Positions 6,943 through 12,300 of a DNA stretch of 12,300 nucleotides are shown piece after piece (position 1 is the stretch's first letter; each line of letters begins with the position of its first letter). Source of the stretch: Collinsella sp. (lineage in GTDB: Bacteria > Actinomycetota > Coriobacteriia > Coriobacteriales > Coriobacteriaceae); contig WGSQ01000044.1 in the NCBI GenBank assembly GCA_014871605.1, positions 1-12,300 of the forward strand, given 5' to 3'. Both the position numbers and the translations under genes were made by a program. The notes beneath the pieces are model-generated. The model made no database searches. It was not told where the DNA came from and saw only the letters and a list, made by a program, of their open reading frames with translations.

Positions 6943-7485
6943 ATGGCGGGCAAAGCCGTCAAGGCCGTACGCTGGATTTACGCCATCACGGGCGTCATGG
7001 CGCTCATTGCTGGTATCGCGCTGCTTTTTGCACCCGCCAAGTCCCTCGTCTTTTTGACGACTGTCCTGGGTTTTTACTTTGTAATCACCGCTGCCATCAG
7101 GCTGTTCACTGCCATTTTTGAGCCGCTGCTGCCCACCGGCTGGCGCGTGACGAGCATCATCTCCAACCTGCTCATTATCTTGGGCGGCGTCATAATCCTG
7201 CGCAACCAGGCCTTCTCGACCGCGACGCTCACCACGATGGTGGTTATCGTGGCCGGCTTTGGCTGGATTGTCGAAGGTGTCATGTCCATTCTGGAGTCCG
7301 AGCTTTCGTCCAACCGCGCCCTCGCCATCCTGAGCGGCGCGCTCTCCATCATCGCCGGCATGTTCGTGTTTATCTATCCGCTGTGGTCGGCCAAGATGCT
7401 CGTCATCTTTAGCGGCGCCGCGCTGCTGGTGTTTGGCGTAACGCTGATTGTTCGTGCTATTCAATTTGGCAAACTGGTGCACTAG
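6943..7485 (+). CDS. HdeD family (DUF308) membrane protein; true start may be upstream
   Basis: This is an integral membrane protein of 180 residues from the ATG at 6943. It is built from about six hydrophobic segments in three DUF308-like pairs (for example IYAITGVMALIAGIALLFAP and ALAILSGALSIIAGMFVFIY). HdeD proteins are associated with acid and envelope stress in enterobacteria; the role here is unknown. The start is not settled. ATG 6943 lacks a good ribosome site. A strong AAAGGAG lies far upstream at 6871-6877, and the reading frame is open back to 6832 without any ATG, GTG or TTG. An ATT at 6880, in frame, would give a 21-residue polar N-terminal extension (ITGIFKNDDQKSSQ...). The next gene begins at the base after this stop codon. 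Confidence 0.85.
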   Translation: MAGKAVKAVRWIYAITGVMALIAGIALLFAPAKSLVFLTTVLGFYFVITAAIRLFTAIFEPLLPTGWRVTSIISNLLIILGGVIILRNQAFSTATLTTMVVIVAGFGWIVEGVMSILESELSSNRALAILSGALSIIAGMFVFIYPLWSAKMLVIFSGAALLVFGVTLIVRAIQFGKLVH

Positions 7486-7977
7486 ATGCCACGAACGCTC
7501 TTTATTGATGCAGACGCTTGCCCGGTCACGCGCGAGTCGATTGACTGCGCGCGGCGGGCGGGCGTCGCCGTTGTTATCGCCGGCAACAGCACGCAAAACT
7601 TGGAACGGCACATTCGCCGCGACGACCCGCGCGATGCCGAGCACGCGCGACGCGGCTTTTGGGTCACGACACTCGATGTGAGTGTGGGCGCCGACAGCGC
7701 CGACTTTGCCATTGTCGAACGCCTGCAGGCGGGCGACGTGGTCGTGACGCAGGACATTGGCTTGGCGAGCATGGTGCTCGGGCGCGATGCCGCCGCCATC
7801 GGTGTGCGCGGGCGCGTCTACGACAAAGCGACCATCGACATGCAGTTGTTTATTCGCCACGAGGAAAAGAAGGTGCGACGCGCCGGCGGACGCACTCGCG
7901 GACCGGCGGCATTTACCAGCGAAGACCGGGCTCGCTTTAAGCGCAACCTCACCGAGCTGCTGCACCAACCAAGGTAG
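7486..7977 (+). CDS. YaiI/YqxD family protein (DUF188, UPF0178)
   Basis: This 163-residue soluble protein belongs to the DUF188 family, which has a PIN-like nuclease fold. Conserved family features are the N-terminal LFIDADACPV (5-14), the VVTQDIGLASMVL segment near 86-98, and the basic C-terminal region with GGRTRGPAAFTSEDRARF. The acidic residues D8, D10 and D90 (QDIGL) would form the putative metal site. Biochemical function is not established for the family. The ATG directly follows the TAG of the HdeD-like gene with no gap and no separate strong ribosome site, so translation is likely coupled. The gene ends inside a terminator stem. Confidence 0.92.
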   Translation: MPRTLFIDADACPVTRESIDCARRAGVAVVIAGNSTQNLERHIRRDDPRDAEHARRGFWVTTLDVSVGADSADFAIVERLQAGDVVVTQDIGLASMVLGRDAAAIGVRGRVYDKATIDMQLFIRHEEKKVRRAGGRTRGPAAFTSEDRARFKRNLTELLHQPR

Positions 7978-8010
7978 ATTTTTGGGACACTCCCGAAAAT
8001 CTACCTTTTT
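7971..8010 (+). terminator. Rho-independent terminator overlapping the yaiI stop codon
   Basis: AAGGTAGATTTT (7971-7982) pairs with AAAATCTACCTT (7996-8007). A T-G wobble and GGGA/TCCC extend it to a 17-bp stem with loop CAC (7988-7990). A T-run ends it (8006-8010). The stem includes the TAG stop at 7975-7977, so a ribosome finishing translation would cover its left arm. Confidence 0.88.
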
Positions 8011-8049
8011 GTCTTGGGCAGTCTGAGCGCTCGGAATCCATGGCTCAAC

Positions 8050-8126
8050 AAAAAAACGGGCTTCAAAATGCCGTGCGTCGCCGCATTGCGCAGGCGCCGA
8101 GCATGGCTATTTGAAGCCCATTTTTT
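8050..8126. terminator. Bidirectional terminator between the yaiI and permease genes
   Basis: GGGCTTCAAA (8058-8067) pairs with TTTGAAGCCC (8110-8119), followed after a two-base bulge by GCC/GGC (8070-8072, 8105-8107). On + a TTTTTT run follows (8121-8126). On - the A-run at 8050-8056 reads as TTTTTTT. It serves mainly the permease gene on the minus strand and acts as a second stop for the + operon. Confidence 0.82.
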
Positions 8127-8134
8127 AGGCCTAC

Positions 8135-9235
8135 TTAGAGGCCGAAGGCGGATAGGATAAGGCCCCAGCCGGCGCCGATGACGTACATCATGACCAGGAA
8201 CACGGCGTTTTCACGAGCGCTGCGGTTGGTGCGGAACAGGACAAGATAGCCCACGCCGGCGGAAATGAGCGTGCCGGCGAGCATCGGCGCCAGCTGTAGC
8301 GCGCCCTCCAGGTACAGCTGCGTAATGACCACGCTGGCCGAGCAGTTGGGGATCAGGCCGACGAGTGCCGAGCCCAAGACAGCGAGCGTCTCGTTGCCAC
8401 GCAGGAACTGCTCGATCGCGGACTCTCCGAAGGTCTCGAGCACGGCGACCAGGACCAGCGTCACCAGGAAAATAAAAACCGAAACCTGCACGGTGTGCGA
8501 GATCGCGCTGCGGATAATCGACAGGACGGGCGCACCTTCGTGGGAGTGACCGTGGTCGTGCCCATGGCCGTGGTGGTGCTCATGCTCGCCCGTGTGACCG
8601 TGGTCATGGCTGTGTCCGTGGTCGCGCTCGTGTTCATCTTCATCATCATCGCAACCGCAATGGTCGCGCTCGCATAACTCGTGGATGTGGTCGGCGCTCA
8701 CGCCCGCCTCGGCCACTTCATCAATGATGTCGCCCCCGGTATGGTCGTCGTGCGCGCAGTTCACATGAACCGGATTGGCAGCGGTCCCCAGCACGGTACG
8801 GCGAATCGCCGCATGCGCGCGGGCATTACTACGAAGGCCGCGGATGGCCGCGTCCACGATAAAGCCCGTGACCAGCGCGATCAGTGCCTTCGAAGCCAAA
8901 AGCATCGCCATGGTCTGCACGGGCACCTGCTCGGCGAGCAACAGCGGCAGCATCTCGTCGGAGGTCGAAAGGAACACCGCCACCAACGTGCCCAAGGTCA
9001 CGACACGGCCGGCGTACAGCGTTGCTGCCATGGCCGAAAATCCGCACTGCGGCACAATGCCCAGCAGCGAGCCAACCACGGGACCCGCAGCGCCGGCGCG
9101 CTTGATGGCGCCGTTGACGCGGTCGCCCGCAACGTGCTCCAAGGTCTCGAGGGCCAGATACGTCACCAACAAAAACGGCGCCAGCGAGAGCGTGTCCTTG
9201 CCGGCGTCGAGCAGAATATCAATCAGCAAATCCAT
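8135..9235 (-). CDS. Putative metal/arsenic efflux permease (ArsP_2 type) with histidine-rich loop
   Basis: This is a polytopic inner-membrane protein of 366 residues in two pseudo-symmetric halves. Half 1 carries GIVPQCGFSAMAATLYAGRV (59-78) and half 2 carries GLIPNCSASVVITQLYLEGA (293-312). These repeated P-x-C loops are characteristic of the ArsP_2/putative manganese transporter family. Between them (about 155-235) is a hydrophilic, probably cytoplasmic loop with Cys pairs (CERDHCGC) and a dense His/Asp/Gly run (positions 205-232), typical of divalent metal binding. Known annotation of the family is arsenic or organoarsenical efflux, or a manganese transporter; the substrate here is not determinable, and the loop favours a divalent cation. 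ATG 9235 has only a modest AAAGG at distance. It is divergent from the exonuclease gene. Confidence 0.82.
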   Translation of the reverse strand: MDLLIDILLDAGKDTLSLAPFLLVTYLALETLEHVAGDRVNGAIKRAGAAGPVVGSLLGIVPQCGFSAMAATLYAGRVVTLGTLVAVFLSTSDEMLPLLLAEQVPVQTMAMLLASKALIALVTGFIVDAAIRGLRSNARAHAAIRRTVLGTAANPVHVNCAHDDHTGGDIIDEVAEAGVSADHIHELCERDHCGCDDDEDEHERDHGHSHDHGHTGEHEHHHGHGHDHGHSHEGAPVLSIIRSAISHTVQVSVFIFLVTLVLVAVLETFGESAIEQFLRGNETLAVLGSALVGLIPNCSASVVITQLYLEGALQLAPMLAGTLISAGVGYLVLFRTNRSARENAVFLVMMYVIGAGWGLILSAFGL

Positions 9236-9278
9236 GACGGATGGAACCTTTCATGTCTTTCGGCAGCATTGTAAAAGT

Positions 9279-9314
9279 CCTAGCGGTCAACTAGGGTATT
9301 GTAGTTGTCCTAGG
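9279..9314. promoter_or_regulatory. CCTAG/CTAGG half-site cluster over the permease promoter
   Basis: CCTAG at 9279-9283, CTAGG at 9291-9295 and CCTAGG at 9309-9314 lie around the -10 and in the spacer. CTAGG (9291-9295) and CCTAG (9309-9313) face each other across the -10, with 13 bases between. The inward TAGG/CCTA orientation recalls DtxR-family half-sites, but the spacing differs from the classic 9. Metal-dependent control of a metal permease is plausible but inferred. Confidence 0.35.
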
Positions 9315-9325
9315 CGCAATGCCAA
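9298..9325 (-). promoter_or_regulatory. Candidate promoter of the permease gene
   Basis: On the minus strand TTGGCA (9320-9325) and TACAAT (9298-9303) are separated by 16 bp, each one base off consensus. Transcription would start around 9291, about 55 bp before the ATG. Confidence 0.5.
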
Positions 9326-9407
9326 TAGTTGCCCATGGTAAACTATCATCTCGCCACATCTCAATGAACCCGAGCCGCGCGGTGCGGCCCGTCCAAGGAG
9401 CAGTTAT

Positions 9408-10376
9408 ATGAACGTTTCACAAGCACTCGAATACGAGCGTCAGCCGTTTATTCCCATGTTTATCTATGGCGATCACGGCGCCATGGAATCCGAGCGCCAG
9501 AAGGGCGAGGAGGCCCTTAAGGTGCTCGAAACCGAGTACTTTACCGCCGAGGGCTACCCCAGCTTCGACTTTGCCACCGTGCGCGACCTGGCTGACCGCA
9601 ACCGCGACCTGTGCGACCAGATTGGCGAGGCACGCCTGCGCAACGTGACACCCGCGACGCTTTCGCGCGGCCTGTCCGATGCCGACACCTGCGCCGCCAT
9701 CGGCAAGATGCAAAAGCGCACCGCCGCGTCCGTTATGCGCGAAATCCGCGGCGACCGCGACGCGCTCGGCGTGGCCTACGCCCGCAAGCCCATCCAGGGC
9801 ACCGTGCTCGGTATCGACATCGAGACCACCGGCCGTGCACCCGAGCGCGGCTACATCATCAACGTGGGCTGGGAGATCATGGAGCTCACCAGCGACGCCG
9901 TCCCGCATGACGCCGAGGCACACTACTGCGGTCTGCCCGACATCTACCGCGGCGAGGATGTGCCGTTGTCGAATATCCACCACATCACCCGGAACGACAT
10001 CGACGGCAAAAAGCCGTTCCGCGAGAACAAGGAACTGCAGAAGCAGCTGCTCAAGCTTATGAAGAAGTACCCGTACATGGCGCATAACGCCGCGTTCGAA
10101 GACAGTTGGTTCAAAATTCATCTGGACGGTTACGCCGAGGCACGCCGCGCCGGCAAGATTATCGTCATCGACTCGCGCCAGATCTGCCGCAGCTTGGACG
10201 CCGACGTGCGCTCGCTCCCCCGCGAGTCCGCGCCCGCCGCGCTCGAGAACTGGGCGCGCCGCCGTGGCACCCTCGCCGCCGATGCCAACGAGCAGCATCT
10301 GGGTCTGGACGCCACCGCCCTCATGCTCCGCCCGGGTCAGGCCGAGTTCAACCTCAAGAACCTATTCGCGAAATAA
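9408..10376 (+). CDS. DEDDh-type 3'-5' exonuclease (DnaQ-like) with N-terminal extension
   Basis: This 322-residue protein probably degrades DNA or RNA from the 3' end. The exonuclease domain starts near residue 132: ExoI is VLGIDIETTG (D137, E139), ExoII is MAHNAAFEDSWF (224-235, N227 and D232), ExoIII is EQHLGLDATALM (H297, D301). The first 130 residues are charged and helical (including GEEALKVLETEYF and MQKRTAASVMREI) and match nothing I recognise. In most DnaQ-like proteins the ExoIII histidine and aspartate are five residues apart; here the best reading gives four. ATG 9408 has AAGGAG (9395-9400) seven bases upstream. It is monocistronic, ending in a good terminator. Its role could be repair or RNA turnover; it is not a replicative polymerase subunit by context. 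Confidence 0.82.
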   Translation: MNVSQALEYERQPFIPMFIYGDHGAMESERQKGEEALKVLETEYFTAEGYPSFDFATVRDLADRNRDLCDQIGEARLRNVTPATLSRGLSDADTCAAIGKMQKRTAASVMREIRGDRDALGVAYARKPIQGTVLGIDIETTGRAPERGYIINVGWEIMELTSDAVPHDAEAHYCGLPDIYRGEDVPLSNIHHITRNDIDGKKPFRENKELQKQLLKLMKKYPYMAHNAAFEDSWFKIHLDGYAEARRAGKIIVIDSRQICRSLDADVRSLPRESAPAALENWARRRGTLAADANEQHLGLDATALMLRPGQAEFNLKNLFAK

Positions 10377-10441
10377 CCGATCCATCTGCGGGAGCGCCTG
10401 CCAGGCACAGCGCAATCCGTCTGGGCACACCGACACGCAGT

Positions 10442-10478
10442 AAACTAGGGCGCAGCCTTATGGCTGCACCCTAGTTTT
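10442..10478 (+). terminator. Rho-independent terminator after the exonuclease gene
   Basis: AAACTAGGG (10442-10450) pairs with CCCTAGTTT (10469-10477), and GCAGCC (10452-10457) with GGCTGC (10462-10467). There is one C-A mismatch and a TTAT loop; the right arm ends in a TTTT run (10475-10478). Confidence 0.88.
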
Positions 10479-10525
10479 CATCAAAACGAGCAAATACGCG
10501 TGCTTCACATAGCCGGCAGGTTGGC

Positions 10526-10554
10526 CCACCTACATTTTTCGAGTTGTTCGGCCA
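10526..10554 (+). repeat. 29-bp repeat, copy A
   Basis: It begins CCACCTACATTTTTCGA and ends TTCGGCCA. It matches copy B (12155-12183) at 27 of 29 bases, differing at positions 18 and 21. Similarity ends abruptly at both edges. Confidence 0.8.
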
Positions 10555-10685
10555 GCTGAACCACTAGTCAAGGCCCCTTGAACCGCAATCGAAGCTAAAA
10601 TCGCCTTAATTTCGCAACCAAGCCCCATAAATCTACCTGAATCAATTCGAATAGGACGTTGCGATCGCACCATTTGTATAGGATA

Positions 10686-10714
10686 AGGCCGAATAACTCA
10701 AATTATGTTGGTGA
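10686..10714 (-). repeat. 29-bp repeat, copy C (inverted, degraded)
   Basis: Read on the minus strand it aligns with copies A and B at 22 of 29 positions without gaps. It keeps GGCCGAATAA at one end and ATGT-GGTG at the other (as read on +). An ATG at 10705 falls inside it. Confidence 0.6.
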
Positions 10715-10878
10715 GGCATCTGAGCGGTCGGCAAAAACGCTTAGAAGCTACGAATCCGCAACTAAAGTTCATCAAAAAGGGGCAGCCGGCAGAAACCTCC
10801 CCAGCCAAAGCTGCTCCCTCAATACGACAGCTCAAAAACCCACCGTTCGCAGAAGATAAGCCGCGCCCCAATACCGTT

Positions 10879-10894
10879 GCCCGAAGTTTCGGGC
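10879..10894. promoter_or_regulatory. 16-bp perfect palindrome upstream of the DUF559/AbiEi-like gene
   Basis: GCCCGAAGTTTCGGGC has 7-bp arms and a 2-base centre, and ends 32 bp before the ATG at 10927. As a dimer-binding site it would sit near the promoter. As RNA it could only form a small tetraloop-type hairpin with no U-run. An autoregulatory operator is possible, since AbiEi proteins are known to bind inverted repeats in their own promoters; this is inference. Confidence 0.4.
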
Positions 10895-10926
10895 GTATGC
10901 GGCGTCCGCTATGCCATCATGCGCGT

Positions 10927-12135
10927 ATGGGAATCATTCTGTCACATACCACGGCACGCGCTGTATACCAAACAGCCAACTCGCTCGCAAGCTACGCGAC
11001 CGGTCCCATACCTATGGAAAAGATCAGGGTGTCTGCGCCGACCACGTCCGACCTGGAAGCGGCACGAGCATGGCTCAACAGAAAGAATGTCGATTCTGAA
11101 CGTATCCATGTGCTGACGTTTTCCAATAATGCCAAAAGGCACCGCAAGGGCTGCATCTGCCACTGCACGCGCTATACGTTTGATGCAGAAAGCTACCTAG
11201 AACTCGAGCCGAACGTCTACATCGTCGATATCAAGCTGTGCGCGTTAGAAGCAACAGCCGACCTCAACCTTTCGGAGCTCGTTGAGTATTACTTTGAAAT
11301 CTGCGGCTCCTACGCGCTTGGAACGTCCGACGAAACTCAATATCGCGAGCGCCCAGCCCTAACCAGCGTTGAAGAGCTCAGAGCCTTCTTTTCAGAGGCA
11401 CCGGGGTATCGTGGATCTAATAAAGCACTTAAGGCACTTTCTTATGTACACGAAGGCTGTCGCTCCCCACTCGAAACGGCGTTTGTCATGATGCTGACAA
11501 TGCCCAAGTCAATGGGTGGCTTAGCCATACGCGCTATCAAAACGGATTATCCGATCCCAGTCCCCAAAAGATACGCCGCCCTAACGCGACGGACGGTTTT
11601 CTACCTCGACGCGCTGCTCGAAAATTCGATGACCGATATCGAATACAACGGCTTTTACCACGACGAACCCGAGCAGCAATCAATTGACGAGGAGCGCCGA
11701 AACACGCTGCGAAACATGGGATATGCCGTTATCACAGTTAATCGTCATTCGTTTTTCAAGCAGTCCGCTTTTAAACGGGTCATGGAAGCGATTCGCATTC
11801 GCGAGAAGATATGGCCCGGTCGACTCCCGGATAACTTCGCCATCCTGCAAGAAACTCTTCGTCAATTTGTCTTGCGGCGCTACTTCGAATACGGTCGCCG
11901 CGTCCTGGAGACACTCAAAGAAGAAGAGGCCGCCAAGCGCGAAATTGCAAGCCAATATCCGCAAGCTGATGACCCGAGCATCAACGATGTGCCCGAACCC
12001 GACGACATGCAACACGTCGGGGCCCTTGCTGAGGAAATCAATGGGGCTTGGGAATGCGACATGTTCGCAAAAATCGATGAAAACCGCACGGAAGACGACA
12101 CGATTATTGATCTAATTGAGAATTCGCTCTTCTAA
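10927..12135 (+). CDS. AbiEi/DUF559-like protein with putative PD-(D/E)XK endonuclease domain
   Basis: This 402-residue protein is not recognised to a named gene. The N-terminus (MGIILSHTTARAVYQTA) resembles AbiEi-like proteins of Coriobacteriia. Residues 60-175 form a mixed alpha/beta region with a Cys/His cluster (KGCICHCTRY, 74-83). Residues 178-290 look like a DUF559/Vsr-type nuclease domain: SPLE (E183), TVFYLDALL (D228), DIEYNGFYH (E239), then DEERRNTLRNMGYAVITVNR (254-273). The usual lysine of E-x-K is N241. A helical, charged tail (310-402, ending EDDTIIDLIENSLF) follows. ATG 10927 is chosen on family resemblance; no ribosome site is evident, so the start could differ. The gene is less GC-rich than its neighbours, suggesting transfer or fast turnover. 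No AbiEii-type toxin gene is visible. It may be a defence-related nuclease or a lone regulator. Confidence 0.65.
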   Translation: MGIILSHTTARAVYQTANSLASYATGPIPMEKIRVSAPTTSDLEAARAWLNRKNVDSERIHVLTFSNNAKRHRKGCICHCTRYTFDAESYLELEPNVYIVDIKLCALEATADLNLSELVEYYFEICGSYALGTSDETQYRERPALTSVEELRAFFSEAPGYRGSNKALKALSYVHEGCRSPLETAFVMMLTMPKSMGGLAIRAIKTDYPIPVPKRYAALTRRTVFYLDALLENSMTDIEYNGFYHDEPEQQSIDEERRNTLRNMGYAVITVNRHSFFKQSAFKRVMEAIRIREKIWPGRLPDNFAILQETLRQFVLRRYFEYGRRVLETLKEEEAAKREIASQYPQADDPSINDVPEPDDMQHVGALAEEINGAWECDMFAKIDENRTEDDTIIDLIENSLF

Positions 12136-12154
12136 AGGCGATCTCTGCGGATGT

Positions 12155-12183
12155 CCACCTACATTTTTCGACTTATTCGGCCA
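12155..12183 (+). repeat. 29-bp repeat, copy B
   Basis: CCACCTACATTTTTCGA is identical to copy A over the first 17 bases, and TTCGGCCA matches at the end. It starts 19 bp after the stop codon of the DUF559/AbiEi-like gene, 1629 bp from copy A and in the same orientation. Confidence 0.8.
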
Positions 12184-12208
12184 CCGATGTGCCAGATTGG
12201 CTGCAGCA

Positions 12209-12300
12209 ATGCTCAATATAACTTTAGATAAAACTGATTCTGCAGGAACTCCCGTAGAGGAAGAACTGATTCTCGCGGTATTTGACACGATAAAGTACAA
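12209..12300 (+). CDS. Possible 5' end of a gene cut by the window edge
   Basis: The frame from ATG 12209 stays open to the last base, giving about 30 residues (MLNITLDKTDSAGTPVEEEL...). There is no good ribosome site and no family is recognisable from this length. The frame is also open upstream of the ATG. It may equally be non-coding. Confidence 0.25.
   Translation, partial: MLNITLDKTDSAGTPVEEELILAVFDTIKY

Larger units (their letters stand above)
10479..10926. other. 448-bp region without a supported gene, less GC-rich, holding two repeat copies and a palindrome
   Basis: Composition drops visibly from that of the preceding genes. It contains repeat copy A (10526-10554, +), the degraded inverted copy C (10686-10714) and the palindrome at 10879-10894. 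The frame of the downstream gene stays open from 10705, but that stretch (74 codons, basic and proline-rich) has no matching ribosome site and does not look like the family's N-terminus. I regard it as leader rather than coding. Confidence 0.55.

Noticed and set aside
6691..7968. 425-codon minus-strand open frame
   Set aside because: Lies opposite the HdeD-like and yaiI genes, which both have clear family matches; the predicted protein is polar and featureless.
9417..10298. 293-codon minus-strand open frame
   Set aside because: Antisense shadow of the exonuclease, whose DEDDh motifs are clear.
10705..10926. 74-residue N-terminal extension of the DUF559/AbiEi-like protein
   Set aside because: Start codon lies inside repeat copy C, no ribosome site, and the family-like N-terminus begins at 10927. 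The start remains uncertain because 10927 also lacks a ribosome site.
10526..12183. CRISPR array or insertion sequence
   Set aside because: Only three repeat copies, irregular spacing and mixed orientation, so not a CRISPR. No transposase and no terminal inverted repeats around the unit, so not a standard insertion sequence.

Overview
This is ordinary high-GC bacterial chromosome with one more divergent accessory locus at its right end. Gene content (serC-serA, a DUF1015 relative, an ArsP_2-type permease with a His-rich loop, a DUF559/AbiEi-like protein), strong codon bias toward G/C and AAGGAG-type ribosome sites suggest an intestinal actinobacterium of the class Coriobacteriia, most likely Collinsella. 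That assignment comes from recognising protein families and style, not from a database search.

Left part (1-4650, all + strand): serC and serA encode two steps of the phosphorylated serine pathway (3-phosphoglycerate to 3-phosphohydroxypyruvate to phosphoserine). A strong terminator follows, then an M20 metallopeptidase with a palindrome at its promoter, then a short DUF1015-like protein that looks like the N-terminal half of a family often found beside serA. A long hairpin at 4614-4650 closes this block and also the convergent block from the right.

Middle (4698-6647, all - strand): a nitroreductase with a good DtxR/IdeR-type operator (6676-6694), a REP-like hairpin, and two tandem histidine phosphatases. 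No HAD-type phosphoserine phosphatase is visible, so one of the two phosphatases could supply the last serine step; this is inference. From 6943 to 7977 (+) lie an HdeD/DUF308 membrane protein, whose start codon is uncertain, and a directly abutting YaiI/YqxD (DUF188) gene.

Right part: an ArsP_2-type permease (-) with a metal-binding-type loop is divergent from a DEDDh exonuclease (+). Both have clear terminators. After 10480 the sequence becomes less GC-rich and holds a DUF559/AbiEi-like putative endonuclease or antitoxin gene (10927-12135). Three copies of a 29-bp element surround it: direct copies on either side and a degraded inverted copy just upstream. This locus is the best candidate for something undescribed. 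A possible partial gene begins at 12209 and runs off the end. I saw no tRNA, rRNA, CRISPR array, transposase or riboswitch.
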